Part shown: positions 29,610 through 39,317 of the stretch, in pieces
How the letters are laid out: every line of letters starts with the position of its first letter
Position numbering within the stretch: the stretch's first letter is position 1
NCBI RefSeq assembly: GCF_030270605.1
Contig: NZ_BSYJ01000005.1
Coordinates: 62,001-126,000 of the forward strand
Source of the DNA: Biformimicrobium ophioploci
GTDB lineage: Bacteria > Pseudomonadota > Gammaproteobacteria > Pseudomonadales > Cellvibrionaceae
Length of the DNA stretch: 64,000 bases
Direction: 5' to 3'
Notes under the pieces: model-generated
Database searches by the model: none
Seen by the model: the letters and a program-made list of their open reading frames with translations, nothing else
Told to the model about the DNA's origin: nothing
Position numbers and translations under genes: made by a program

Positions 29610-29720
29610 GCGCCTCGCGTAACTCACGGCTTGCAGGTGATGTGTTGCCTGGCTGAGCCGCCGCCCGGTTGGCTGGCTGTAACAGGTCTGGGGTCCCGGG
29701 CGCTTTCCCTGCCTGCCCAA

Positions 29721-29763
29721 TTCTTTTCCGCGTTTCTTTTTCGTGCTTCTTTTCCGTGTTTCT
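29721..29763. repeat. 17-bp pyrimidine-rich direct repeat, two copies
   Basis: TTCTTTTCCGCGTTTCT at 29721 and TTCTTTTCCGTGTTTCT at 29747 differ at one base. They lie just past the DUF2970 stop, in the 162-bp gap between it and the small membrane ORF, where I see nothing else. Confidence 0.85.
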
Positions 29764-29771
29764 GCGACGGC

Positions 29772-29987
29772 CTAGCCGGCCATGGACGACAGCACAAAGC
29801 GAACCAGCAGCACCAGACCGGTTACGAATAGTGCGGTAAATACGATGCCGGCGATGACAAAGGTTTTGATATTGCCGCTTTCAAAATCCCTTTGTCGGTT
29901 GCGGTCTGACTGAACACCGATTGCAGCGGCCAGGACGCTGCCGACCAGCGCCCAGAATCCGCGTTTACCGTTCCCTTTTTCCGTCAT
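29772..29987 (-). CDS. DUF2970 small membrane protein
   Basis: 71 residues. The family pattern is visible: GFWALVGSVLAAAIGVQSDRNRQRDFESG, then one membrane helix IKTFVIAGIVFTALFVTGLVLLVRFVL. Function unknown in the family. It begins 22 bp after the metH stop on the same strand and is probably the last gene of that message. Confidence 0.85.
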   Translation of the reverse strand: MTEKGNGKRGFWALVGSVLAAAIGVQSDRNRQRDFESGNIKTFVIAGIVFTALFVTGLVLLVRFVLSSMAG

Positions 29988-30009
29988 GCTGCCTGTCGTC
30001 TGTGTTTGG

Positions 30010-33000
30010 TTAGTAATTCAGGTTTGGCCTGATCCACTTCTCGACTTCTTCGGCGGTAAGGCCCTGGCGCTGTGCGAGACTCTCAACCTGATCGCGTCCA
30101 ATCTTGCCGACATTGATATAGCGGGCATCCGGGTGCGCGAAGTACCAGCCGCTTACGGAAGCTGCCGGTGTCATCGCGAAATGCTCGGTCAGGTCGATAC
30201 CTGTGTGCTCGTGAGCCTCCAGCAATTCGAAGAGTTTTGCTTTCTGGGAGTGATCCGGGCAGGCGGGGTAGCCGGGCGCAGGCCGGATACCGCGGTATTT
30301 CTCCCGGATCAGTGCGTCATTATCCAGTGATTCTTCCGCGGCGTAGCCCCACAGGTGCTTGCGCACCTCACGGTGCAGGTACTCAGCGAAGGACTCCGCC
30401 AGCCGGTCCGCAAGCGCCTTCACCATGATGCTGTTGTAATCATCGTGCTTCCGTTCGAACTCGCGCGCAAGCTCCTCTGCGCCGATGCCAGCCGTCACCG
30501 CGAATCCGCCGATATAGTCCGCAACGCCGGATTCGACCGGCGCAATATAGTCCGCCAGCGAGCGGCAGAACCCGTCGCCACCGCGCTTTTGTATCTGCTG
30601 GCGGATGCAGGGAATTCTCGCCTTCTCAACGCTGCGACTTTCGTCCTCGTAAATCACGATGTCATCGCCATCGGAGTTGGCCGGCCACAGTCCGACGACA
30701 GCGCGCGCCTTGATGCGCTTCTGTTCGATCATGTCGCGCAGCATCTGTTCTGCATTTTCGAACAGCTCGGTCGCGGCAGTACCAATCACGGCATCGTCGA
30801 GGATGGCGGGGTACTTGCCAGCCAAATCCCAGGATATGAAGAATGGGGTCCAGTCGATGGTGTCGATGAGCCGCTCCAGGGGCAGGTCGTCGATCACGGT
30901 GAGTCCCGGCTTTGCGGGCAGGGGAGGCTGGTAACCGGTCCAGTTGAAGGCCGGTTGCGCTTCCACTGCTTCGGGGTAGGCCAGTTCGGTACCACTCGCG
31001 CTGCGATTGGCGGAGCGTACGCGAACTTTCTCGTACTCGGCACGCACATCGCCGACAAATTCCTCGCGGTGCGTGTCCGACAGCAGATTGGAGGCCACGC
31101 TTACTGCGCGTGACGCGTCGGCAACATACACAGTCTGGTTCAGGTTGAATTGCGGATCAATCTTTACCGCGGTGTGTGCCTTGGAGGTAGTGGCGCCGCC
31201 AATCATCAGAGGCAGGTCGATATTCTGGCGCTGCATTTCCGCAGCAACGTGCACCATTTCATCCAGAGAGGGGGTGATAAGGCCGGACAGGCCGATCAGG
31301 TCGCAGTCCTGTTCACGCGCGGTCTTGAGGATTTCCTCGCAGGAAACCATCACACCCAGATCGATAACCTCGTAATTGTTGCATTGCAGCACTACGCCCA
31401 CGATATTCTTGCCAATATCGTGGACGTCACCTTTTACGGTTGCCATGACGATGCGGCCGTTGCTCTGGCTGCCCTCGCTCTTTTCCGCTTCGATATAGGG
31501 TTGCAGGTAGGCGACCGCCTGCTTCATCACGCGAGCGGATTTGACCACCTGCGGCAGGAACATTTTGCCGGACCCGAACAGGTTGCCAACCACGTTCATG
31601 CCGTCCATCAGCGGGCCTTCGATCACGTCCAGAGGCCTGTCGGCATTGGCCCGTGCAGCTTCCGTATCCTCGGTGATATAGGTTGTAATGCCTTTTACGA
31701 GTGCGTATTCCAGACGTTTTTCCACTGGCAGCTCGCGCCACGCCAGGTCTTCCTTGCGGGTACTGCTGCTGCCATCGCCGCGGTACTTTTCCGCAATATC
31801 CAGCAGCGCCTCGGTGGCGTCCGGACTGGTATTCAGTACGACGGCTTCCACCTGTTTGCGCAATTCTTCGGGCAGTTCGTCGTAAACCGCCAGCTGGCCG
31901 GCATTGACGATGCCCATATTGAGGCCAGCGCGAATCGCGTGGTAGAGGAAGACAGAATGGATTGCCTCCCGCACCGGATTGTTGCCGCGGAAAGAGAAGG
32001 AAACATTGGAAACGCCGCCGGAAACCTGCGCACCCGGGAGGTTTGTTCGGATCCAGCGTGTGGCCTCAATGAAATCGACCGCGTAATTGTTGTGTTCCTC
32101 GATGCCGGTGCCAATGGCAAAAATGTTCGGGTCGAAGATTATGTCCTGCGGGGCGAAGCCGACTGTTTCCACCAGAAGCCGGTAGGAGCGCTCACAGATT
32201 TCGATCTTGCGGGCGAGGGTGTCCGCCTGGCCAGTCTCATCGAAGGCCATCACCACCACGGCGGCGCCGTAGCGCAGGCAGAGGCGGGCCTTCTCAAGGA
32301 AATCCGCTTCGCCTTCCTTCAGGCTTATGGAATTGACCACCGGCTTGCCCTGGATGCACTTGAGGCCGGCCTCAATGGCTTCCCACTTGGAGGAGTCCAC
32401 CATGATGGGCACCCGGGCGATATCGGGCTCGGAGGCAATCAGCTTCAGGAAGCGCTCCATCGCGGCAGGCCCGTCGAGCATGCCTTCGTCCATGTTGACG
32501 TCGATGATCTGAGCGCCATCCTCGACCTGTGCGGCGGCAACTTCGAGGGCGGTGGTGTAATCCTCTTCCAGGATCAGGCGCTTGAAGCGTGCAGAGCCGG
32601 TGACGTTGCAGCGCTCGCCGACATTGATAAACAGCGACTCCTTACCCGCAACAAATGGCTCCAGCCCGGCCAGGCGCAGCGCCTGCGGTAATTCCTGCGG
32701 TACGCGGGCTTTCTCCGATGCCACGCGTTCTGCAATTTTCTCAATGTGTTCAGGGGTGGTGCCGCAGCAGCCGCCGACAATATTCAGAAAGCCGCTGGTT
32801 GCGAACTCACCAACGATCTGTGCTGTCTCTTCCGGGGTTTCATCGTATTCGCCGAATTCGTTCGGCAGGCCGGCGTTCGGGTGCGCGGACACATGGCATT
32901 CTGCGACGCGGGAAAGGGCCTCAACGTAAGGGCGCAGTTCGCTCGCGCCAAGGGCGCAATTCAGGCCAACGGAAATGGGCTTGGCATGCGCCACCGAGTA

Positions 33001-33699
33001 ATAGAAGGCCTCGACCGTCTGCCCGGAAAGGGTACGGCCGCTTGCGTCTGTGATGGTGCCGGAGATCATGATTGGCAGCTCGAACCCCAGTGACTCGAAA
33101 AGGCCCTGCACCGCAAAAATCGCGGCCTTCGCGTTCAGGGTATCAAAGATCGTCTCGATCAGGATGATGTCGGCACCGCCCTCAATCAGGCCGCGGGTCG
33201 CCTCTTCGTAGTTGCTGACCAGCTCATCGAAACTGACGTTGCGGGCGCCGGGGTCGTTGACGTCGGGAGAGATGCTGGCGGTGCGGGAAGTCGGCCCAAG
33301 TACCCCGGCGACCCAGCGCGGCCGCTCGGGGGTCGATTTTGCGTCTGCCGCTTCACGGGCGAGGCGGGCAGATTCCACGTTCAGCTCGTAGACAATGTCT
33401 TCGAGCGCATAATCCGACTGGGACAGTCGGGTGGCGTTAAAAGTATTGGTTTCGATCAGGTCTGCGCCGGCATCGAGGTAAGCCGCGTGAATATCGCGGA
33501 TAATGTCCGGGCGGGTAAGGCTCAGCAGGTCGTTGTTGCCCTTGAGGTCAATGCCATGGGCGCCAAAACGCTCGCCACGGTAGTCCTCTTCCTGAAGCCC
33601 GCAGCGCTGGATCATGGTACCCATGGCGCCGTCCAGCATGATAATGCGCTGCTCGAGGGACGTCTTTAACTGGGCCAGGCGCTGCTCGCGGTGCTTCAT
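30010..33699 (-). CDS. metH: Cobalamin-dependent methionine synthase MetH
   Basis: Methylates homocysteine with methyl-tetrahydrofolate through cob(I)alamin. 1229 residues from ATG 33699 (AAGGAA seven bases before; a TTG six bases earlier is less likely). Domains in order: homocysteine/Zn barrel with Cys248, Cys311 and Cys312 ([17 protein letters not shown]); pterin barrel (about 355-615); cap; B12-binding with His760 in [12 protein letters not shown]; and the SAM-dependent reactivation domain at the end ([12 protein letters not shown]). All four modules are intact. No cobalamin riboswitch or MetR dyad is recognisable in the leader; a 6-bp hairpin stands at 33727-33743. Confidence 0.98.
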   Translation of the reverse strand: MKHREQRLAQLKTSLEQRIIMLDGAMGTMIQRCGLQEEDYRGERFGAHGIDLKGNNDLLSLTRPDIIRDIHAAYLDAGADLIETNTFNATRLSQSDYALEDIVYELNVESARLAREAADAKSTPERPRWVAGVLGPTSRTASISPDVNDPGARNVSFDELVSNYEEATRGLIEGGADIILIETIFDTLNAKAAIFAVQGLFESLGFELPIMISGTITDASGRTLSGQTVEAFYYSVAHAKPISVGLNCALGASELRPYVEALSRVAECHVSAHPNAGLPNEFGEYDETPEETAQIVGEFATSGFLNIVGGCCGTTPEHIEKIAERVASEKARVPQELPQALRLAGLEPFVAGKESLFINVGERCNVTGSARFKRLILEEDYTTALEVAAAQVEDGAQIIDVNMDEGMLDGPAAMERFLKLIASEPDIARVPIMVDSSKWEAIEAGLKCIQGKPVVNSISLKEGEADFLEKARLCLRYGAAVVVMAFDETGQADTLARKIEICERSYRLLVETVGFAPQDIIFDPNIFAIGTGIEEHNNYAVDFIEATRWIRTNLPGAQVSGGVSNVSFSFRGNNPVREAIHSVFLYHAIRAGLNMGIVNAGQLAVYDELPEELRKQVEAVVLNTSPDATEALLDIAEKYRGDGSSSTRKEDLAWRELPVEKRLEYALVKGITTYITEDTEAARANADRPLDVIEGPLMDGMNVVGNLFGSGKMFLPQVVKSARVMKQAVAYLQPYIEAEKSEGSQSNGRIVMATVKGDVHDIGKNIVGVVLQCNNYEVIDLGVMVSCEEILKTAREQDCDLIGLSGLITPSLDEMVHVAAEMQRQNIDLPLMIGGATTSKAHTAVKIDPQFNLNQTVYVADASRAVSVASNLLSDTHREEFVGDVRAEYEKVRVRSANRSASGTELAYPEAVEAQPAFNWTGYQPPLPAKPGLTVIDDLPLERLIDTIDWTPFFISWDLAGKYPAILDDAVIGTAATELFENAEQMLRDMIEQKRIKARAVVGLWPANSDGDDIVIYEDESRSVEKARIPCIRQQIQKRGGDGFCRSLADYIAPVESGVADYIGGFAVTAGIGAEELAREFERKHDDYNSIMVKALADRLAESFAEYLHREVRKHLWGYAAEESLDNDALIREKYRGIRPAPGYPACPDHSQKAKLFELLEAHEHTGIDLTEHFAMTPAASVSGWYFAHPDARYINVGKIGRDQVESLAQRQGLTAEEVEKWIRPNLNY

Positions 33700-33887
33700 G
33701 GGCAATTTCCTTGTAACTATCCGGTTCCCGGCACGCCGCCGGGCGCGCTATGTTAGCAAAAATGCGCCACAGGGCCAGCAGATCACGCCAAATATTGCAC
33801 GGTCGCGCAGTTTCGGCGGTTCGCGCAGTGAATCCTTGCCGGGATCGCCCTTTTCTCAGGGCAGTTTAATTTGGCCGCGAAGGGGCG

Positions 33888-33916
33888 TAGAATACCCGAC
33901 TAAATTAATCGGGTTT
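33888..33916 (+). promoter_or_regulatory. nfuA promoter -10 with overlapping IscR type 1-like site
   Basis: TAGAAT (33888-33893) resembles a -10 box. A 25-base element at 33892-33916, CCCGACTAAATTAATCGGG with flanks, matches the published E. coli IscR type 1 consensus as I recall it at 23 of 25 positions. It overlaps the -10, the position expected for repression by Fe-S-loaded IscR. Confidence 0.6.
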
Positions 33917-33937
33917 TACCCAGTAGCAGAGCTTTGT

Positions 33938-34528
33938 ATGACCGAAGTAAATGTAACCATTACTGAATCCGCGCAGGAGTATCTGCGGGACCTGCTGGAA
34001 AAGCAGGATTGTGAAGGTATTGCGATCCGTATGTTCGTTTCCAATCCGGGTACGCCAAGCGCGGAAACCTGCATTGCGTACTGTCGCCCGGGCGAGGAAA
34101 AGGAAGACGATGTAGTCATGGAGCTGGACGGCATGCGTGCCTATTTCGAGGGTCGCAGCGTGCCTTACCTGGACGAAGCGCGCGTGGACTACGCCTCAGA
34201 CAAGATGGGTGGCCAGCTGACCATTCGGGCGCCGAATTCCCGTATGCCCAAGATCACCGATGACAGCCCCATCGAGGATCGCATCAATTATGTGCTGTAC
34301 AACGATGTGAATCCTGGCCTCGCGGCCCATGGCGGCAACGTCAGCCTGGTGGAGCTGACGGAAGACAACTTCGCGGTGTTGAAGTTTGGTGGTGGCTGCC
34401 AGGGCTGCGGCATGGTCGACATGACCCTGAAAGAGGGCGTGGAGAAAACCCTGAAGGAAAAGATTCCTGAGCTGGCCGGTGTCCGCGACATTACCGATCA
34501 CACCGATAAGTCACAGGCTTATTACTGA
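33938..34528 (+). CDS. nfuA: Fe-S biogenesis protein NfuA
   Basis: Carrier that hands [4Fe-4S] clusters to apo-proteins. 196 residues: degenerate A-type scaffold domain (about 1-95, lacking the full Cys set), then the Nfu domain with the cluster-binding Cys154 and Cys157 in [23 protein letters not shown] 33938. It stands alone, divergent from metH, followed by a strong hairpin terminator. An IscR-like operator precedes it, fitting Fe-S control. Confidence 0.96.
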   Translation: MTEVNVTITESAQEYLRDLLEKQDCEGIAIRMFVSNPGTPSAETCIAYCRPGEEKEDDVVMELDGMRAYFEGRSVPYLDEARVDYASDKMGGQLTIRAPNSRMPKITDDSPIEDRINYVLYNDVNPGLAAHGGNVSLVELTEDNFAVLKFGGGCQGCGMVDMTLKEGVEKTLKEKIPELAGVRDITDHTDKSQAYY

Positions 34529-34554
34529 TCAGTAAGTGCTGAACACGATATACG

Positions 34555-34583
34555 AAAAAGGCGGACCAATGGTCCGCCTTTTT
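34555..34583. terminator. Bidirectional intrinsic terminator between nfuA and DAHP synthase
   Basis: AAAAAGGCGGACC-AAT-GGTCCGCCTTTTT: a 13-bp perfect dyad with an A-run before and a U-run after, so it can serve both convergent genes. Confidence 0.93.
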
Positions 34584-34622
34584 CGTTGCCGGTGTTTACG
34601 GCCGCTTCCGGGTGGCGCGCTG

Positions 34623-35693
34623 CTATTTTCGTGTGGGCAGCACTTCTTTCAGTTGCTCGTTCATGTACTTGAGCGTCTTTTCCGTGGTTTCCCAGTCGAT
34701 GCACTTGTCGGTAACGGACACGCCGTACTCAAGCTTGGAAAGGTCGTCGGGAATACTCTGGTTACCCGCCTTCAGGTTACTCTCAACCATGATGCCAATG
34801 ATGGACTGGTTACCGTCCAGGATCTGGTGGGTTACGTTGTCCATTACCAGCGGCTGCAGCTCGTGGTTCTTGTTGGAGTTGGCGTGACTGCAGTCGATCA
34901 TGATATTCGGGACGATACCCGCTTTGTGCAATGACTGCTCACAGACGGCGACACTGACGGAATCGTAATTGGGCTTGTTGTCACCGCCGCGCAATACGAC
35001 GTGGCCGTAGGCGTTACCGGAGGTATGAATGACGGCAACCTGTCCCAGCTTGTTGATACCGAGGAAGCGGTGCGGATTGGCCACAGACTGCAAGGCGTTG
35101 ATGGCCACGGTCAGGCTGCCATCGGTGCCATTCTTGAAGCCGACCGCGGAGGAAAGGCCACTGGCCATTTCACGGTGCGTCTGGGATTCCGTGGTGCGGG
35201 CACCAATTGCAGACCAGCTGATCAGGTCCTGCAGGTACTGCGGGGAGATCGGGTCCAGTGCCTCGGTTGCGATTGGCAGCCCCATTTCTGCGATATCCAG
35301 CAAAAGCTTGCGGCCGATGTGCAGGCCCTCTGAAATCTTGAATGAGTCGTTCAGGTGCGGGTCATTGATCAGGCCTTTCCATCCAACCGTGGTGCGCGGT
35401 TTCTCGAAATAGGCGCGCATCACGATCAGCAGGGAGTCGCTGACTTCATCGGCGAGTTGGCGCAGGCGGCGGGCATAGTCCAGTGCTGCTTCGGGGCAAT
35501 GGATGGAGCAGGGGCCCACCACCACCATGATCCGCTTGTCTTCGCGATCCAGAATTCGCCGAATGGCATTGCGCCCTGCTGCGACCGAGGCCTCCGCTTT
35601 TTCACTCAGCGGCAGCTCGGCCCTGAGATCCGCGGGACTGACAAGAACTTCCTGTGATACGACATTAATGTCGTCATACTGCTGCGTGGACAT
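34623..35693 (-). CDS. 3-deoxy-7-phosphoheptulonate (DAHP) synthase, class I
   Basis: First step of the shikimate pathway: PEP plus erythrose-4-phosphate to DAHP. 356 residues, the E. coli AroF/G/H type. Active-site parts: VVVGPCSIHCPEAA (metal Cys62), MRAYFEKPRTTVGWKGLI, ARTTESQTHREMASGLS, DCSHANSNKN. Which aromatic amino acid inhibits it cannot be told, so no isozyme letter is given. It converges on nfuA across a shared terminator. Its upstream gap holds a 15-bp tandem repeat. Confidence 0.95.
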   Translation of the reverse strand: MSTQQYDDINVVSQEVLVSPADLRAELPLSEKAEASVAAGRNAIRRILDREDKRIMVVVGPCSIHCPEAALDYARRLRQLADEVSDSLLIVMRAYFEKPRTTVGWKGLINDPHLNDSFKISEGLHIGRKLLLDIAEMGLPIATEALDPISPQYLQDLISWSAIGARTTESQTHREMASGLSSAVGFKNGTDGSLTVAINALQSVANPHRFLGINKLGQVAVIHTSGNAYGHVVLRGGDNKPNYDSVSVAVCEQSLHKAGIVPNIMIDCSHANSNKNHELQPLVMDNVTHQILDGNQSIIGIMVESNLKAGNQSIPDDLSKLEYGVSVTDKCIDWETTEKTLKYMNEQLKEVLPTRK

Positions 35694-35796
35694 CTTCTAA
35701 TTCCGTTTCTTACTCTTAAATCAGCCGCTTGCGGCGGCACAGGATCTATCCTAGCGGATCGACTGTGGGCTCTGCGAGTGTTTCTTTTGTAACTAC

Positions 35797-35857
35797 TTCC
35801 CCGCTGGCTCTTTCCCCGCTGACTCTTTCCCCGCTGACTCTTTCCCCGCTGACTCTG
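35797..35857. repeat. 15-bp tandem repeat, about 3.6 copies
   Basis: The unit GCTGACTCTTTCCCC starts at 35803 (one mismatch), 35818, 35833 and partly 35848. It fills most of the gap between the addA-like stop (35883) and the DAHP synthase start (35693), i.e. in the DAHP synthase promoter/leader zone. Confidence 0.95.
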
Positions 35858-35882
35858 GGCACGAGTCTTTACGCACGACGCG

Positions 35883-38800
35883 CTATGGTTCCAGCAGCTG
35901 CCCCAGCAGCGGGAAGTATAGTGCGCAGCGTATCTGTTTCTCACCAAGCCCGGCGAACAGGCGCCGGTACCTCTCCAGTTGCGGGCTGTACTCCTGGAGT
36001 TCAGCAGCGAAGAAATCTCCTGGTTCCTGACCGCTGCCGGGCTCGGTAACCTTGTAGTCAATGATCCAGCGGGTGCCATCGCTGCGGTCGATAAATGTCC
36101 GGTCGATAACGGACCTCCGCAGCTGTCTGCCGCCGGCATAGATCGCCAGCTCATTCCGCGCGTCCTGGTGGCTTGGGTCAAGAATCCAGCGTCCGCGATC
36201 GCACCCGAGAATCCCGAAAACCGCGCGTTGCACCCGTTTGTGCGCGTTCATGAGGTCCTGGCCGCTTAAACCACACTGTCGCAGCCGGATCTTGCCGAGT
36301 GCAAGCAAGGGCTCGACTGCCTGCTCCTGCCACTCGTTAGCCGGGCGGGCCGCAAGAATTTCAAAGAGGCTGTGGGCAACGGTTCCCGCATGGCGGATCC
36401 ATTCCTGCCTGATGGAGCCAAGGGGCGGCAGGTTCTCTGGGTTCTCGGGCTCCCGATCCCCGGTAAAGCTGTTCCGGTGTGCAGCGAGCAGATCACTCTG
36501 TGGGAATTCCGGAGGTTTCCATGTGGCCTTCAGCCGGAACAGGTTATTCTGGTGCTCCACCAGGCTTTGCTCCGTCTGGCTGCTGGCGTCCATCAGTTCG
36601 CAATACTGCGTGAACGTATTCCCATCCTCGCCGGCGAGCGTTGGCCAGATGGCGTGTAATAGCGATTTGTTGCCGGGTGCTTTGGTGCGGGTTTCGCCGG
36701 TTTTCTTGTCTACATCCATTTCGAGGCAGGCGAACAGGTGCAGTTTCTTGATCGCACGGGTGCAGCCAACGTAGAGCACCCGTGTTGCCTCGAGCCGTTC
36801 GCGTTCTGCAGCATCGTATCCGAGGTAGCGGAACAGCGGGTCTTCATCACCCTTTGCCGCTTTCGGTGCCAGCAGGAACTGGGCCGCACCGTCACTCCCG
36901 ATGCGTTCGCCCCAGCGCAACAGGTCGTCCTTACTGCCGCCGCCACCGAGGTCCAGCCCCGGAATAAAGACATGGTCGAATTCCAGCCCCTTGGACTTGT
37001 GGATGGTCATGACCTGGAGTTGCGGGTCTGCATTGACGGCGGGGCGCGCGTACAGTTTCTCGAGTGCGCGCTCGAACTTCTTCCATTCCGGAATGACGCC
37101 GCCCTGATCGTGCTTCTCCAGTAACTGGAAAAAGTCTCCGGCGTTTTCCAGCTCATCCCGGTTCAGGGTGGCCGCAGGTCCGCCAAGCGCAACCCACAAC
37201 CCCTCAATGGTCTGGCGCAGCGGTTTGCGCTGCCGTTCGTTCCAGGCTTGCAGTATCAGCGGCAGGCATCGCTGGATGGACTGCCGGCCATGCTCGCTCA
37301 GCCTGTCGAGACGCGCCTGATCCTGCAATGCCAGCAGGATGGGGCGGGCATCGGGATCCAATGGGTGCGCTTCCTGTTGCTGGCTTCCGGCAATGCAATG
37401 CAGATCTGCCAGCGTTAGCCCACACCATGGCGCTCGCAGGATCGCCAGCCAACTAATCCGGTCAGCGGGATCCTGCAGCGCACGGGTCAGGCTGAGCAGG
37501 TCCTGGATCAGCATCCTGCTGGCAAGCGGTGCAAGATCGGCTGCGTAGTAGTTGAGTCCGGCGGCGGTCAGTGAGGCGAGGATCGTGCGCAAGTGAGGAC
37601 GATTGCGGGCCAATATGGCGATGGTGTCGTCAGGGTGATCCGTGCGCGCCTGCTGCACGAGCTCAACCAGTTTTTGCGCCTCCCCAAGCCGCTCACTGTC
37701 ATTGTATTGCCCGTGAAAACGGACCGGGTTCCCTTCGCCGGGGGGCCTGAATGCAACGGAGTCGGAGTAGCGCACGGCGCCGCGACCGATATTGTTCCGA
37801 GGCGGAAAAGCATGGCGGAAGCACTCGTTCACCCAGTCGACGATTCCGCGCTGGGAGCGGAAGTTCACGGTCAGGTCGAGGGCGTTCAGCGGCAGCTCGC
37901 CGACACCATTTTCCCGTGCGTTCAGGAATATGCCGACATTGGCATTGCGGAAGCCGTAGCAGGACTGCATACCGTCCCCGACAATAAACAGGCTGCGGCC
38001 GTCACCCGGCTGCCACCCGGCGGTCAGGCGGTGCAGTAATTCGAGCTGGCTACTCGAGGTATCCTGGAATTCATCGACGAGTATATGGCGGATATTGGCG
38101 TCGAGCTTGAGGGTCAGGTCAGTGGGTGCGTCGGGGTCTCCAAGCGACTGGAGCGCACCCTGGGCGACCTGGATAAAATCGGTTGCACCCAGCTGCCTGA
38201 AAACCAGGGTGAGTTTGGCCACCAGCCGTGGCAGTATTTCTGTCAGCGCCTGTAATACCTGCCACTGTTCTTCCAGGATTTCCCGGGGCAGTGCTCTGAC
38301 TTCTTGCATCAATGCAGGCAGTGCGTCAATCACGCCGAGGTGGCCGAGCAACTCCTTGAATGCGGCCTTGCGCTCCTTGTCGGTTGCAGGGAAACCGATA
38401 CCGACATTGACACCACCGGGCTTGCGCATTTCTCCGCTTGTGGTTGATATCAGCCTGATGAGTGCATGCCAGAGGGGCAGGGCCGAGGCTTCGCAAGCGG
38501 GCAGCGCAACCATTCCGGCACACAGCGTTATGGGATCTTCTTTTTTCTTTTCGTTGTCATTCAGGGTATTGCCGGCAAAATCTGCGCTCAGGGCGAGCTC
38601 GCTTGCAAAGGGCGCCAGCACATCCGCAAAACTGGTGAGCGCTTCGCTTGCCATATCCTCGATCACGGCCTGGAAATAGGCCCTGGCGTCCTCGTGCCTC
38701 GCTGCCATCAGGGTTGGCAGCCATTGATCGCGATTGGCCAGCAGTTTTACCAGCAGGGCGGAAAGCTGGGGCAGGTCGTTGTCCACATGCTCAAGCAGGC

Positions 38801-39317
38801 GCCGGAGCGGGCCATCTTCCTCTTCATCGCGGAGGTCATCGTACAGTGACATCACGGCCTGTTCGTAAGCGGACTCCGGTTGTTCGAGTGGTTCGCCCGG
38901 CGCGCCCATCCCGCTCTCGACGGGCAGTTGCGAAGCCAGTGCGCGACACAGGCCATCAATTGTCTGCAGGCGCAGGCGATGCGGGGATTTTATCAGCTGC
39001 CAGTTGAATTTCCGGTCCCGGGCGAGCGCATTCGAGGCGAGTTCCCAGGTGATTGCAGCATGCGGGTCCTGCGGTTTTTCCGAAGTGCTGGCCGCTTCCT
39101 GTAAAGCACCGATGATGCGCTCCCGCATCTCGCCGGCGGCTTTGCGCGTAAAAGTGATCGCGAGCACTTCTTCCGGTGCCTCGCAGGCGGACAGCAACTT
39201 CAGTACACGTTGTGTCAGGAGTCCGGTCTTGCCGGAGCCTGCGGGCGCTGAGACCGCGAAGCTGCTGCTGATATCGAGTGCCGCTTCGCGGGCGAGAAAG
39301 TCCGCTGGTTTAGTCAT
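35883..39317 (-). CDS. UvrD-family helicase-nuclease, AddA/RecB-like
   Basis: 1144 residues. Superfamily 1 helicase motifs: SAPAGSGKTGLLTQR (Walker A), ITFTRKAAGEM (Ia), ILVDEFQDTSSSQLELL (II), VGDGMQSCYGFRNA (III), MTIHKSKGLEFDHVF (V) and ATRVLYVGCTRAIKKL (VI). The C-terminus has a RecB-type nuclease with RWIIDYKVTEPG. It should resect double-strand DNA ends together with the next protein. Its ATG overlaps the 3' end of the addB-like gene by 8 bp. No recBCD is in the window. Confidence 0.9.
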   Translation of the reverse strand: MTKPADFLAREAALDISSSFAVSAPAGSGKTGLLTQRVLKLLSACEAPEEVLAITFTRKAAGEMRERIIGALQEAASTSEKPQDPHAAITWELASNALARDRKFNWQLIKSPHRLRLQTIDGLCRALASQLPVESGMGAPGEPLEQPESAYEQAVMSLYDDLRDEEEDGPLRRLLEHVDNDLPQLSALLVKLLANRDQWLPTLMAARHEDARAYFQAVIEDMASEALTSFADVLAPFASELALSADFAGNTLNDNEKKKEDPITLCAGMVALPACEASALPLWHALIRLISTTSGEMRKPGGVNVGIGFPATDKERKAAFKELLGHLGVIDALPALMQEVRALPREILEEQWQVLQALTEILPRLVAKLTLVFRQLGATDFIQVAQGALQSLGDPDAPTDLTLKLDANIRHILVDEFQDTSSSQLELLHRLTAGWQPGDGRSLFIVGDGMQSCYGFRNANVGIFLNARENGVGELPLNALDLTVNFRSQRGIVDWVNECFRHAFPPRNNIGRGAVRYSDSVAFRPPGEGNPVRFHGQYNDSERLGEAQKLVELVQQARTDHPDDTIAILARNRPHLRTILASLTAAGLNYYAADLAPLASRMLIQDLLSLTRALQDPADRISWLAILRAPWCGLTLADLHCIAGSQQQEAHPLDPDARPILLALQDQARLDRLSEHGRQSIQRCLPLILQAWNERQRKPLRQTIEGLWVALGGPAATLNRDELENAGDFFQLLEKHDQGGVIPEWKKFERALEKLYARPAVNADPQLQVMTIHKSKGLEFDHVFIPGLDLGGGGSKDDLLRWGERIGSDGAAQFLLAPKAAKGDEDPLFRYLGYDAAERERLEATRVLYVGCTRAIKKLHLFACLEMDVDKKTGETRTKAPGNKSLLHAIWPTLAGEDGNTFTQYCELMDASSQTEQSLVEHQNNLFRLKATWKPPEFPQSDLLAAHRNSFTGDREPENPENLPPLGSIRQEWIRHAGTVAHSLFEILAARPANEWQEQAVEPLLALGKIRLRQCGLSGQDLMNAHKRVQRAVFGILGCDRGRWILDPSHQDARNELAIYAGGRQLRRSVIDRTFIDRSDGTRWIIDYKVTEPGSGQEPGDFFAAELQEYSPQLERYRRLFAGLGEKQIRCALYFPLLGQLLEP

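Noticed and set aside
31150-32691. 513-codon open frame antisense to metH
   Set aside because: metH has all four domains intact with exact cysteine positions.
33700-33887. Cobalamin or SAH riboswitch before metH
   Set aside because: No B12-box-like or SAH-riboswitch core could be recognised; only a 6-bp hairpin at 33727-33743.
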